Source: Amycolatopsis thermoflava N1165 | GTDB taxonomy: Bacteria > Actinomycetota > Actinomycetes > Mycobacteriales > Pseudonocardiaceae | Assembly (NCBI RefSeq): GCF_000473265.1 | Contig: NZ_KI421511.1 | Location: 2,827,560 to 2,891,559, forward strand | Direction: 5' to 3' | Length of the DNA stretch: 64,000 nt | Shown: positions 15,620 to 23,940 of the stretch, piece by piece | Layout: each line of letters starts with the position of its first letter | Position numbering within the stretch: position 1 is the first letter of the stretch | Position numbers and translations under genes: made by a program | Notes under the pieces: model-generated | Told to the model about the DNA's origin: nothing | The model's database searches: none | Seen by the model: only the letters and a program-made list of their open reading frames with translations

Positions 15620-16879
15620 TCAGGGTTCCCCCCGAGGAGGGTCAGGGTCCGGCACGAGCAGTGACGCCGGACGCACCGCGGCAGAGCCGAACTTCGACCG
15701 CGCCACGTCCGCCGCCAGCTCGGCGTCCCGCCAGCGCGGCGCGGGCTGGTCGAAGGTCAGCTGCTCCGGCTCGGCCTCCCCGGTCAGCCCCTCCACCCGC
15801 ACCCCGAGCAGGCGGACATCGGCCCCGGCGACCGCTTCCGCCAGCAGCGCCACGGCCGTCGAGTGGATCACCCGCGCCACGTCGGTGGCCGCGGGCAGGG
15901 TGCGCGCCCGCGTGATCGTGCGGAAGTCGGCGAACCGCACCTTGATCGACACGGTGCGGCCGCGCAGCCCGCGCCGCCGCAGGCTCTCCGCGACGCGCTC
16001 GGACAGCCGCAGCAGCTCGCGCTCCAGCACCCGCGGATCGCGCTGGTCGGTGTCGAAGGTGTGCTCGGCGCCCAGCGACTTCTCGGGCGAGTCGACCACC
16101 ACGCCCCGCTCGTCGCGCCCGTGCGCCAGCGCGTGCAGGTGCTCGGCCGCGGCGTTGCCGACCGCCTTGCGCAGCCGCGCCGGCGGGGCCGCCGCGATGT
16201 CGGCGATCGTGGCCAGCCCGAGCCGCCGCAGGTTCTCCTCGGTCTTCTTCCCCACGCCCCACAGCGCGGAGATCGGCAGCGGGTGCAGGAACGACAGGGT
16301 CTGCCCGGCGGGCACAACCACCACGCCGTCCGGCTTCGCCATGCCCGAGGCCAGTTTCGCCACGAACTTCACCGAAGCCACCCCGACCGAGCAGGTGATG
16401 CCGTGCTCGTCCCGGACCCGGCGGCGGATGAGCGCGGCGATGCCCGCCGGCGTCTCCCCCAGCCGCCGCAGCGCGCCGCTGACGTCCAGGAACGCCTCGT
16501 CCAGGCTCAGCGGCTCCACGAGCGGCGTCAGCTCGCGGAAGATCGCCATCACACCCTTGGACACCTCGCCGTAGAGCCCGTGCGTCGGCGGCAGGAACAC
16601 CCCGTGCGGGCACAGCCGGCGCGCCACCGCGACCGGCATGGCCGCGCGCACGCCGTACTCACGCGCCGGGTAGTTCGCCGACGTCACCACCGAGCGCGGG
16701 CCCGCGCCCGCCACGATCACCGGCTTGTCGACCAGCTCCGGCCGCGTGCGCAGCTCGACGGCCGCGAAGAACGCGTCCATGTCGACGTGCAGCAGACCGC
16801 ACCCGGTGTCGTCCGGCGTGTGCCCCGCGCTCACCCGGAACCGCTCGTATCCGGCCGGCAGGGCCGCGTTCCTACCCAT
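15620..16879 (-). CDS. dinB: DNA polymerase IV (Y family)
   Basis: 419-residue translesion polymerase. Catalytic acidic residues are present in LLHVDMDAFFAAVE and PLSLDEAFLDVS, with the YPAREYGVRAAMP fingers motif, the helix-hairpin-helix thumb (ISALWGVGKKTEENLRRLGL) and a little-finger domain (RLLGVRVEGLT). It extends stalled primers with low fidelity. ATG 16879 gives about 28 residues before the core, slightly long. No LexA-type box was seen in the 37-base gap to the upstream methyltransferase gene, so co-transcription with it is likely. Confidence 0.94.
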   Translation of the reverse strand: MGRNAALPAGYERFRVSAGHTPDDTGCGLLHVDMDAFFAAVELRTRPELVDKPVIVAGAGPRSVVTSANYPAREYGVRAAMPVAVARRLCPHGVFLPPTHGLYGEVSKGVMAIFRELTPLVEPLSLDEAFLDVSGALRRLGETPAGIAALIRRRVRDEHGITCSVGVASVKFVAKLASGMAKPDGVVVVPAGQTLSFLHPLPISALWGVGKKTEENLRRLGLATIADIAAAPPARLRKAVGNAAAEHLHALAHGRDERGVVVDSPEKSLGAEHTFDTDQRDPRVLERELLRLSERVAESLRRRGLRGRTVSIKVRFADFRTITRARTLPAATDVARVIHSTAVALLAEAVAGADVRLLGVRVEGLTGEAEPEQLTFDQPAPRWRDAELAADVARSKFGSAAVRPASLLVPDPDPPRGEP

Positions 16880-16916
16880 CGCGGACGAGCCTACGCAGGG
16901 GGTCCGACAATTCCGG

Positions 16917-17657
16917 TCAGAGCCGGGCGAGCAGGTGCAGGCGGCTGGCGAGGTCGCGCAGCGGCGGGATCGCGCCCGCGGCGGCCTCGAAGTCGGCGAG
17001 GTCGTCGGCGGTGTACTGCTCCGACTCGACCTCCCCCAGCACGTCCGACACCACGCCGTCGCCCTGGATCAGCTCGACGCGCAGGCCCGCGCCCGCCAGC
17101 AGGCCGCGCAGGCCGTCGGCGTCGAAGCGGCGCAGCAGCGTCTCCCCGTCGTCCGCGAGCACGCCGTCGGAGCTGGTCAGCAGCGCGTGCGCCTCACGCA
17201 CGCGGCCGCCGAGCGCGCGGTGCAGCGCCGCGGCGTGCCGGTTCGCGGCCAGCACGGACACCGCGCCGCCCGGCGCGACGATCCCGGCCAGCGCACCGGC
17301 CACCGCGGCCGGGTCGTCGACGACCTCGAGCAGCCCGTGCGCCAGCACCAGGTCGGCGGAACCGGCCGGGATCCGCGCGGCGAGCGCGTCGGTGTCGTCG
17401 GCGACGACGGTGATCGCCCCGCCGACGCCGGCCTCCTCGGCGCGCCGCCGCAGCGTCGCGAGCGCGTTCGGGCTCGGCTCGACCACCGTCACCCGGCAGC
17501 CCTCGGCGGCCAGCGGCACCGCCCAGACCCCGCTGCCTCCGCCGACGTCGACGACGGCGGGTTCGCTCGTGCCTCGTTCCCGCGCCCGGTCGAGCTCGGC
17601 CCGCAGTGCCCGCCAGACCGTGCCGGAGCCGCGTGCTGTCCCGGTGTCCGTTCGCAT
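16917..17657 (-). CDS. class I SAM-dependent methyltransferase
   Basis: 246-residue methyltransferase with motif I VVDVGGGSGVWAVPLA near residue 38, the acidic post-motif VVEPSPNALATLRRRAEEAG, and the later GSADLVLAHGLLEVVDDPAA and APGGAVSVLAANR segments. These resemble SmtA/CmoM-like tRNA or small-molecule methyltransferases, but the substrate is not readable. ATG 17657 (MRTDTGTARG) is the first start compatible with the fold. It lies 37 bases upstream of dinB on the same strand and is divergent from parA. Confidence 0.85.
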   Translation of the reverse strand: MRTDTGTARGSGTVWRALRAELDRARERGTSEPAVVDVGGGSGVWAVPLAAEGCRVTVVEPSPNALATLRRRAEEAGVGGAITVVADDTDALAARIPAGSADLVLAHGLLEVVDDPAAVAGALAGIVAPGGAVSVLAANRHAAALHRALGGRVREAHALLTSSDGVLADDGETLLRRFDADGLRGLLAGAGLRVELIQGDGVVSDVLGEVESEQYTADDLADFEAAAGAIPPLRDLASRLHLLARL

Positions 17658-17720
17658 GGCGGACAGCGTAGTGAGCCCGGTCCGGGCGCTCGCCGTGGCA
17701 CTCCGGCTACGCTCGACCCC

Positions 17721-18596
17721 GTGCACACGGTCGCCGTACTCAGCCTCAAGGGTGGTGTCGGCAAAACCACGGTCGCGCTGGGCATCGCCTCGGCTGCGCT
17801 CCGTAGGGGAGCGCGCACGCTGGTGGCCGATCTCGACCCGCAGGGCAACGCCACCGCCACCCTCGACCCGCCCTACACCGAGGCCACGCTGGCCGACGTG
17901 CTCGCCACCCCGGTCCGCGACGTGCTGCGGCAGGCCGTGGCGCCGAGCGCGTGGAGCCCCGAGGTCGACGTGCTGGTCGGCGCGGAGGAACTCGAACTGC
18001 TCAACGAGCCGGGGCCGCACGACGACAAGGTCGGCAACCTCTCCCTGGCGCTGGACGAGCTGCACGAGCGCCCGCTGCGGGGCCGCCCGTACGAGCTGGC
18101 GATCCTGGACTGCCCGCCCTCGCTGGGGCGGCTGACGAAGTCGGCCCTGGTCGCCGCCGACAGCGCGATCCTGGTCACCGAGCCGACGATGTACGCGGTC
18201 AGCGGGGCACAGCGCGCGCTGGAGGCGATCGAGCGGATCCGCGACGAGCACAACCCGGACCTCAAGGCGGCCGGGGTGCTGGTGAACCGGCTCCGGCCGC
18301 GCTCGCACGAGCACCAGTTCCGCATCGCCGAGCTGCGCGAGTCCTTCGGCGGCCTGGTGATGCCCACGGCGATCCCGGACCGGCTCGCGGTGCAGCAGGC
18401 GCAGGGCGCGTGCAGCCCGATCCACGAGTGGCACTCCCCCGGCGCCCAGGAGGTCGCGCTGACCTTCAACATGGTGCTGGCCAAGATCCTGCGCTCCAAC
18501 CGCGCCGGACGGCACCGCATCGACCGGGAGCAGCCCGCCGAGAGCACCGGCCCGATCCCCCGGATCGCCCGGACAGCGGACGATGCCCGAAGGTGA
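17721..18596 (+). CDS. ParA-family ATPase (orphan)
   Basis: 291-residue deviant-Walker ATPase: KGGVGKTT with the signature lysine within the first 20 residues, then LVADLDPQGNAT, the ILDCPPSLG Walker B region and LVTEPTMYAVSGAQRALEAI. ParA proteins bind DNA non-specifically and position DNA or protein cargo. No parB gene or parS-like repeat accompanies it, so a role in chromosome partitioning is not indicated. It overlaps the following DNA glycosylase gene by 14 bases, suggesting co-transcription. The GTG start lies directly before the first strand (HTVAVLSLKGG). Confidence 0.92.
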   Translation: MHTVAVLSLKGGVGKTTVALGIASAALRRGARTLVADLDPQGNATATLDPPYTEATLADVLATPVRDVLRQAVAPSAWSPEVDVLVGAEELELLNEPGPHDDKVGNLSLALDELHERPLRGRPYELAILDCPPSLGRLTKSALVAADSAILVTEPTMYAVSGAQRALEAIERIRDEHNPDLKAAGVLVNRLRPRSHEHQFRIAELRESFGGLVMPTAIPDRLAVQQAQGACSPIHEWHSPGAQEVALTFNMVLAKILRSNRAGRHRIDREQPAESTGPIPRIARTADDARR

Positions 18597-19422
18597 CACG
18601 GTCTTCCTGGCCGGCAAGAAGGTCGAGAAGGCCCTCGCCGGCCGGGTGCTGACGCGCACCGACTTCCGGCACCCGGCGCTGGCCACCACCGACCTGGCCG
18701 GCTCGACGGTGCTCGGCGTGCGCACGGTGGGCAAGCACCTGTTCTTCCGCTTCTCGCCGGACCTGAGCCTGCACAGCCACCTGAAGATGGACGGCTCGTG
18801 GGAGATCACCCGGCCCGGTTCCCGCTGGCGGCACCCGGCGCACCACGCGCGGGTCGTGCTGGAGGCCGAGGGGGTGCAGGTCGTCGGGTTCCGCGTGCAC
18901 GACCTGGAACTGCTGCCCACCGCCGAGGAGTCCCGCCTGGTCGGCCACCTCGGGCCGGACCTGCTCGATCCACAGTGGAGCGACGAGCACGAGGCCCGCG
19001 CGGTGGCGGCGCTGACGAGCGAACCGGGCCGGGAGCTCGGGCTCGCGTTGCTCGACCAGCGCGTGATGGCCGGGGTCGGCAACCTCTACAAGTGCGAGAT
19101 CTGCTTCCTGCTCGGCGTGACGCCGTGGACACCGGTGTCCGAATTGGACGCAGCGAAGGTGGTCCGGCTGGCGCGGAAGCTGTTGCTGGCCAACGCCTGG
19201 CGGCACGAGCAGAGCACCACAGGCGACCTCGCCCGCGGCCGCCGGAACTGGGTGTACGAGCGGACCAGGCAGGGCTGCTTCCGGTGCGGGGGCCGGCTCC
19301 GGGTCGAAGACCAGGGCCGGGACCCTCACGACGTCCAGGCGCGCCCCACCTGGTTCTGCCCGCGCTGCCAGCGCGGGCCCTCGCCTCAGCTGCGCAGCAG
19401 CTCGTTGAAGAACGTGCGGTAG
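18583..19422 (+). CDS. nei: Fpg/Nei-family DNA glycosylase (endonuclease VIII)
   Basis: 279-residue base-excision repair enzyme that removes oxidised pyrimidines and nicks the abasic site. It starts MPEGDTV, giving the catalytic N-terminal Pro2 and Glu3 after Met removal; the helix-two-turns-helix (LLDQRVMAGVGNLYKCEI) and a C-terminal zinc finger (CFRCGG and CPRCQ, CX2C pairs) are intact. MPEGDT rather than MPELPE places it with Nei. It overlaps parA by 14 bases and, tail to tail, the minus-strand gene at 19386 by 37 bases. Confidence 0.93.
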   Translation: MPEGDTVFLAGKKVEKALAGRVLTRTDFRHPALATTDLAGSTVLGVRTVGKHLFFRFSPDLSLHSHLKMDGSWEITRPGSRWRHPAHHARVVLEAEGVQVVGFRVHDLELLPTAEESRLVGHLGPDLLDPQWSDEHEARAVAALTSEPGRELGLALLDQRVMAGVGNLYKCEICFLLGVTPWTPVSELDAAKVVRLARKLLLANAWRHEQSTTGDLARGRRNWVYERTRQGCFRCGGRLRVEDQGRDPHDVQARPTWFCPRCQRGPSPQLRSSSLKNVR

Positions 19423-19901
19423 CGCCGCAGCGCCAGCCGCAGGTCCTCGGTGGCGGCCTCACCACGCTGCCACTGGGCCTCCAGCCCGTGCTTGTGGTCG
19501 GCGAAGGTCCGCGCGAGCGCCTGCATGACCTCGGCCACCAGCTGGTCGGCGTCCCGCAGCGTCCGCTGTGGATCGTCGACGAACGAGGTCTGCACCTCGC
19601 GCCAGCGGTCGCGGAACGCGCTGACCTGCTCGGGGCAGAACAGCTCGACCCGCTCCTCGCCATCGTCGTGCCGGGCGGCCGGTTCCTCGGTCACGCCCTG
19701 ACTCGCCGCGGCCTCGGCCGGCAGGGTGCGCCCGGCCGGCTGTTCGGCCATCGGCTGCGCGGGCGTCTCCTGCGACGCTGGATCCTGCTGCGCGACTGGA
19801 TCCTGCTGCGCGACTGGGTTTTCCCGCCGCGGTTCCCCGGTGCGGGGCGCCACCAGGTCGTCGGTGGCCGGGCCGCCGGCGGTGCGGTCCTCAGCGCGCA
19901 T
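19386..19901 (-). CDS. uncharacterised protein, soluble member of a tandem related pair
   Basis: 171 residues. Residues 1-85 are low-complexity and acidic/Gln-rich, with a duplicated VAQQDP encoded by an exact 18-bp repeat (19778-19813). The C-terminal 85 residues form a helical domain (FRDRWREVQTSFVDDPQ ... EDLRLALRRYRTFFNELL). That domain matches, block for block, the C-terminal domain of the gene directly upstream (19891-20460), so the two look like diverged duplicates. No transmembrane segment here. The 3' end overlaps nei and the 5' end overlaps its upstream partner by 11 bases. Confidence 0.8.
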   Translation of the reverse strand: MRAEDRTAGGPATDDLVAPRTGEPRRENPVAQQDPVAQQDPASQETPAQPMAEQPAGRTLPAEAAASQGVTEEPAARHDDGEERVELFCPEQVSAFRDRWREVQTSFVDDPQRTLRDADQLVAEVMQALARTFADHKHGLEAQWQRGEAATEDLRLALRRYRTFFNELLRS

Positions 19902-20460
19902 GGTGACGGTCCCCCTCCGGCCGCACGTCGGCGTCGCCGAGCAGGTCCTCGAACACCTGCCGGTAGTGGACCATCGCCTTGCGCAGGTCCTCGGTGGACG
20001 CCTCGGTCTGCTGGTGGCCCTGCGTGATGTCGTGGGCGCGGCGGTAGTGCTCGATCGTGCCGGCGTGCTCGACGGACAGGTCCCGGTGCTGCTGCTCGTA
20101 GCCCTCGGTCGGGTAGCCGCGCTCGGCCATCAGCGAGGTGAGCAGGCGGTCGGCCTCCAGGATGGCCCCGCCGGGCCGGTCGACGAACTGCTGCTGCACC
20201 AGCGACCACTGCTGCCGGTAGCGCTGGCGGGCGGTCTCCGGCAGCGGCCGGATGTCCAGCTCGCTGTGCCGCTTCTCCCGCTCGGCCAGGTCGCGCTCGG
20301 CGGCCCGCTTGCTCTTGCCACCCTCGACGGCCCGCTCGTACTCGGGCCCGAACCGCTCCTGCAGGCGCCTGCGCCGCACCTGGGCGCGGGCCAGCAGGGC
20401 GATCCCGAGGATCACCACGATCGCGACGACGACGATCAGAACGACCACGGACGTGGACAT
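19891..20460 (-). CDS. uncharacterised membrane-anchored protein, partner of 19386-19901
   Basis: 189 residues: one N-terminal transmembrane helix (VVVLIVVVAIVVILGIALL, residues 5-24), a basic charged linker (RRRRLQERFGPEYERAVEG ... AERDLAEREKRH), then the helical domain YRQQWSLVQQQFVDRPGGAI ... TEDLRKAMVHYRQVFEDLL shared with the downstream gene. Both carry the pattern (F/Y)R-x-x-W-x-x-VQ-x-x-FVD-x-P and a closing EDLR-x-(A/L)-x-x-YR-x-(F/V)F. ATG 20460 was chosen because the helix begins 4 residues later. Function unknown; a cytoplasmic domain tethered to the membrane that may heterodimerise with its soluble relative is a reasonable guess. Confidence 0.85.
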   Translation of the reverse strand: MSTSVVVLIVVVAIVVILGIALLARAQVRRRRLQERFGPEYERAVEGGKSKRAAERDLAEREKRHSELDIRPLPETARQRYRQQWSLVQQQFVDRPGGAILEADRLLTSLMAERGYPTEGYEQQHRDLSVEHAGTIEHYRRAHDITQGHQQTEASTEDLRKAMVHYRQVFEDLLGDADVRPEGDRHHAR

Positions 20461-20646
20461 CGCATTCTCTCCCGTTGGTGCGACCAGCCCCCCGGTCACC
20501 TGATCGGGTACACCTGCCCGGGTGGCTCGAAACGCGGCACCTCGGCATTGATCGATCCAGTGGGCGAGGCGGGGCGGAAGGAAAATTCCCGTCGGCGCCC
20601 CGCCGGGCGGGTGAGAACGACCACGCCCGCCTGCCCGGAAATGCAG

Positions 20647-20676
20647 TTGCCGCAGGGGCACCGGCACGCCTAGCGT
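20647..20676 (+). promoter_or_regulatory. candidate promoter for the mini-ORF element
   Basis: TTGCCG at 20647-20652 and TAGCGT at 20671-20676 are separated by 18 bases, close to the actinobacterial housekeeping consensus (TTGAC-N18-TAnnnT). The start point would fall near 20683, leaving a short leader before the AAAGGAGGTG Shine-Dalgarno at 20691. Confidence 0.5.
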
Positions 20677-20708
20677 TGCTGGTACACGGGAAAGGAGGTG
20701 GTCCAAAG

Positions 20709-20747
20709 TTGTGTAGCAACGGGACTCGTGAGGTGGCTGTCCGCTAG
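20709..20747 (+). CDS. 12-codon mini-ORF with an extended Shine-Dalgarno
   Basis: TTG start and TAG stop; the peptide reads MCSNGTREVAVR. It is preceded, with a 4-base spacer, by AAAGGAGGTGGTCC at 20691-20704, complementary at 13 of 14 positions to the 3' end of 16S rRNA, far longer than other ribosome sites in this window. The last third of the ORF forms the left arm of a 10-bp inverted repeat (20732-20791). It looks like a regulatory leader peptide or a translated small RNA; no amino-acid run typical of classical attenuators is present. A second short frame (ATG 20751 to TGA 20840) starts 3 bases after its stop. The next full gene starts 187 bases downstream. Confidence 0.5.
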   Translation: MCSNGTREVAVR

Positions 20748-20791
20748 CGGATGCCACACCCTGGACTGCTGGTGAATACCAGACAGCCACC
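20732..20791 (+). promoter_or_regulatory. long-range stem overlapping the mini-ORF
   Basis: GGTGGCTGTC (20732-20741) pairs perfectly with GACAGCCACC (20782-20791). The intervening 40 bases contain a smaller hairpin CTGGT-GAAT-ACCAG (20769-20782) and the self-complementary CGCTAGCG (20742-20749) around the mini-ORF stop. A ribosome finishing the mini-ORF would occupy the left arm, so translation and folding compete. Apart from this element the gene-free interval 20461-20934 shows nothing recognisable. Confidence 0.6.
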
Positions 20792-20934
20792 GCCCCCCGG
20801 CGTTTCCGAGCACTGGTCCGGCTCGGGCCCGAACGGCTGACGACGGTCGGGAGTCGCGCCGGGGGTTCCCCCCAATCCCCTAATTCGCCGGGAAACGCCC
20901 CCGAAGATCGTCCGGGGCGCGCTATCCTTCGCCG

Positions 20935-21492
20935 GTGCTGCAGCCCGCGTACCCGCTGAAGACCGCACGGCTGATCCTCCGTCCGTTCAAGAAGGCGGAT
21001 CTGAACGCGCTGCACTCCTTCCAGTCCCGTCCGGACGTCACGCGGTACCTCTACTGGGAACCGCGCACGCGCGCCGAAACCGCGGCCGTCCTCGAGGACA
21101 AGATCGCCCGCTCGACACTGACCGAGCCCGGCGAGTACCTGGCCATCGCCGTCGAGCTGATCGACACCGGTGAGCTGATCGGCGACCTCACCCTGTGGTG
21201 GACCAGCCGCGAACACGCCAGCGGCGAGATCGGGGTCGTGTTCCACCCCCAGCACCACGGCAAGGGCTACGCCGCCGAGGCGGCCACCGAGCTGTTCCGG
21301 CTCGGCTTCGACGAACTGGGCCTGCACCGCATCCACGGCCGCTGCGACAGCCGCAACGTGGCCTCGGCGTCCCTGATGGAGGGGCTGGGCATGCGGCGCG
21401 AGGCGCACCTGCGGGAGAACGAGCTCGTCAAGGGCGAATGGACCGACGAGCTCGTCTACGCCATGCTGTCGTCGGAGTGGAAACGGCGCTGA
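20935..21492 (+). CDS. GNAT-family N-acetyltransferase (RimJ/RimL-like)
   Basis: 185-residue acetyltransferase of the Acetyltransf_3 type: [17 protein letters not shown] at the N-terminus, [19 protein letters not shown] as the acetyl-CoA pyrophosphate-binding loop (motif A, Q/R-x-x-G-x-G/A), and [32 protein letters not shown], the usual end of the fold. The substrate may be a ribosomal or other protein N-terminus or a small amine. GTG 20935 is the start; the gene precedes pyrD by 14 bases, so the two are probably co-transcribed, although no functional link is evident. Confidence 0.9.
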   Translation: MLQPAYPLKTARLILRPFKKADLNALHSFQSRPDVTRYLYWEPRTRAETAAVLEDKIARSTLTEPGEYLAIAVELIDTGELIGDLTLWWTSREHASGEIGVVFHPQHHGKGYAAEAATELFRLGFDELGLHRIHGRCDSRNVASASLMEGLGMRREAHLRENELVKGEWTDELVYAMLSSEWKRR

Positions 21493-21506
21493 GCGAAGAT
21501 GGGGAC

Positions 21507-22598
21507 GTGCTCTTCGACAGGCTGATCCGTCCCGCGCTCTACCGGCTCAACGACAACGACCCCGAGAAGGTGCACGAACGCACCCTCCGCGTGCTGTCCC
21601 GGCTCGCCGACGTCCCGCCCGCGCTGGCCGCGGCGCGGCGCCGGTTCGCCGTCTCGGACCCGGTGACGTTGTTCGGGCTACGGTTCGCGAACCGGGTCGG
21701 CCTGGCCGCCGGGATGGACAAGGACGGGCGCGCGCTGGCCGCGTGGCCCGCGCTCGGGTTCGGGTTCGTCGAAGTGGGCACCGTCACGCGGCTCGCCCAG
21801 CCGGGCAACCCGAAGCCGCGGCTGTTCACGCTGCCGCACAGCGACGCGGTGATCAACCGCATGGGGTTCAACAACTCCGGCGCGGCCGCGCTCGCGCAAC
21901 GCCTGGCCGCCAAGGGGAAACCGGACATCCCGCTGGGCGTGTCGATCGGCAAGTCCAAAGTGACCCCGCTGGAGGAGGCGGTCGCCGACTACCAGGAGTC
22001 GCTGCGGGCGCTGTACCCGTGGGCGGACTACTTCGCGATCAACGTCAGCTCCCCCAACACCCCCGGCTTGCGGGCGCTGCAGGACCGGGAGGCGCTGGCC
22101 GAGCTGCTCGCCGAGCTGGGCCGCACCGGTGAGGAGCTGGCCGCGGCGGCCGGGAAGCCGGCGACGCCGCTGCTGGTCAAGGTCGCGCCCGACCTGACCG
22201 ACGACGCGCTCGCCGAGGTGCTCGAGGTGTGCGACGAGCACGGCGTGTCCGGAATCATCGCGACCAACACCACGCTGGGCCGGGACGGGCTGGCCGCGGA
22301 CGAGGCCGCGGTGGGCGCGGAGACCGGCGGGCTGTCCGGCAGGCCGCTCACCGAGCGGGCGCGGGAGGTCGTGGAGTTCGTGCACCGGCACACCGAAGGC
22401 ACGGTGCCGATCATCGGCGTCGGCGGGATCTCGACCGGCGACGACGCGCGCCGGATGCTGGACGCCGGCGCGAGCCTGATCCAGCTCTACACCGGGTTCG
22501 CCCTGCACGGGCCCGGGCTGGTGCGCGGCATCAACCGGGCCCTCGCCGGGTCGCGGTCCGATGACGCAGGTAGGCCCGCCAGTCCCCGAACTCCGTGA
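21507..22598 (+). CDS. pyrD: dihydroorotate dehydrogenase (quinone), class 2
   Basis: 363-residue FMN enzyme oxidising dihydroorotate to orotate in pyrimidine synthesis and passing electrons to quinone. The N-terminal membrane-associating helices ([30 protein letters not shown]) identify class 2. Core motifs follow: [31 protein letters not shown] with the catalytic serine region, [11 protein letters not shown] and GVGGIST...[14 protein letters not shown] 21507 starts at the conserved first helix. The 3' end overlaps the convergent gene at 22531 by 68 bases. Confidence 0.95.
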   Translation: MLFDRLIRPALYRLNDNDPEKVHERTLRVLSRLADVPPALAAARRRFAVSDPVTLFGLRFANRVGLAAGMDKDGRALAAWPALGFGFVEVGTVTRLAQPGNPKPRLFTLPHSDAVINRMGFNNSGAAALAQRLAAKGKPDIPLGVSIGKSKVTPLEEAVADYQESLRALYPWADYFAINVSSPNTPGLRALQDREALAELLAELGRTGEELAAAAGKPATPLLVKVAPDLTDDALAEVLEVCDEHGVSGIIATNTTLGRDGLAADEAAVGAETGGLSGRPLTERAREVVEFVHRHTEGTVPIIGVGGISTGDDARRMLDAGASLIQLYTGFALHGPGLVRGINRALAGSRSDDAGRPASPRTP

Positions 22599-23694
22599 TG
22601 TCGGGACCTGGTGCCAGGTGGTTGAGCAGTGCGGTGGCGGTTTCGCCGTCGTCCAGTTCGACCGGGCCGAGCGTCATCGGCGGCGGCAGCGCGGCCCGGA
22701 ACCGCGCGAGGCCGCCCGGGGCGAGCAGCCACCGTTCGCCGAGCAGCGCCGCGCCGTCGTCGCTCGGGTGCACGCCGGCTTGGCCGTCGAGGGCTCGCAT
22801 CCGGTAACGGGGCGCCGTGCGGACGTCGCCGGTGAAGCGGGCGCCGAGGTCGCGCAGCTCGACGTTGCGTGGTTGACCGCGCAGGTGCGCCCCGAACACG
22901 ATGAGAGCGGTTCCCGTTGCGGGGTAAGGGTTCTTCAGCTGTTCGCCGGTGAGCAGGGCGGCGAGGTCGAGGAGCACCTGGTCGTCGAAGGGACGGCCGA
23001 GGAAGCGCACGCCGTGCGCGGTGACCTGCGGGCCGTCGGACGTCCCGGGACGCTGTCCGATGGGGACCATCGCGGTTCCGGTGTCCACAGTGGTCACTTC
23101 AACGCCGGCGACGAGCAGCTCCCCCACCGCGTGGCGCAGCGCGGTCCGGTGCTGGTGCGAGACGGTGAGCCGGGGACGTTCACCGGCGGCGAGGCGGACG
23201 TCGGCGGGCCAGGCGCCGGGGTCGGTCATGGCGGTCAGCGCGCGGCAGCCGTCGGCGAGCGTCCCGGCGACGACGGCGCCGGCCGCGGGGAGCAGTCCGG
23301 CGGTCGGCGTGAGGCACACGACGTCCGGATGCCGGGGCACCTGCGTGGTGAGGGCCAGGTCGATCAGCCCGAGCGCCACCAGCTCGGCCGCGGCCGGCGC
23401 GCCGCGGGCGGTGCCGAGGACGACGGCGCCGGCCTCGGCCAGCCGCCGGACCGGGTCCGCGGTGGGTGAGAGGGTGTCCTCGGCGGCCGCGAGCAGCCCC
23501 GCGAGCGGGAGGCCGCCGTGGTCGTCAACGGCCTTGGCGTCGACGAGGACGTCCTCGCCCGCGCGGAGGGTGGCCCACAGCCCGGGCCGGTCGGCGGTCG
23601 CGATGAGGTCGAGGGCGGCGGCCACGGCACGCTGCGCGCTGGCCGCCACCGGGGGCGGCGGAGGGGGCTCGGGCGGAAGCGGCGGGGTGTCCAT
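22531..23694 (-). CDS. allophanate hydrolase-related protein
   Basis: 387 residues. After a Pro-rich start ([15 protein letters not shown]) comes a region reminiscent of amidase-signature proteins but without the Ser-Ser-Lys triad: [21 protein letters not shown] and [22 protein letters not shown]. The C-terminal part ([28 protein letters not shown]...[11 protein letters not shown]) resembles the C-terminal domain of allophanate hydrolase/AtzF. Catalysis is therefore doubtful; it may be a degenerate or binding homologue. GGAGG touches ATG 23694 without spacing, so a start slightly downstream is possible. No urea-carboxylase genes are nearby. Confidence 0.7.
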   Translation of the reverse strand: MDTPPLPPEPPPPPPVAASAQRAVAAALDLIATADRPGLWATLRAGEDVLVDAKAVDDHGGLPLAGLLAAAEDTLSPTADPVRRLAEAGAVVLGTARGAPAAAELVALGLIDLALTTQVPRHPDVVCLTPTAGLLPAAGAVVAGTLADGCRALTAMTDPGAWPADVRLAAGERPRLTVSHQHRTALRHAVGELLVAGVEVTTVDTGTAMVPIGQRPGTSDGPQVTAHGVRFLGRPFDDQVLLDLAALLTGEQLKNPYPATGTALIVFGAHLRGQPRNVELRDLGARFTGDVRTAPRYRMRALDGQAGVHPSDDGAALLGERWLLAPGGLARFRAALPPPMTLGPVELDDGETATALLNHLAPGPDITEFGDWRAYLRHRTATRRGPG

Positions 23695-23940
23695 CCTCCG
23701 AGGGTAGGGAGCCGATGTTCCGCCGCGGTTACACCGCGAAGGCCATGGTCGATTTGTCGTTGATCCGATGCGCGGCCGAGGCAGCACCACCCCGAACGGC
23801 GGCTTGACGCCTGGCTCGCACGTGTTTCAGGTCCGGCGGGGCGGCACTCGCACCGATGAAGGGGACGCGCGCCACTCAAGCGGGACTCGCCACGCCGAAC
23901 GCGCCGAACGCCGCGCCCCGTGAGCCGGTGCGGCTCGGCG

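Noticed and set aside
17721-18596. ParA as part of a chromosome segregation locus
   Set aside because: No parB gene and no parS-like palindromes nearby; it is paired with a DNA glycosylase gene instead.
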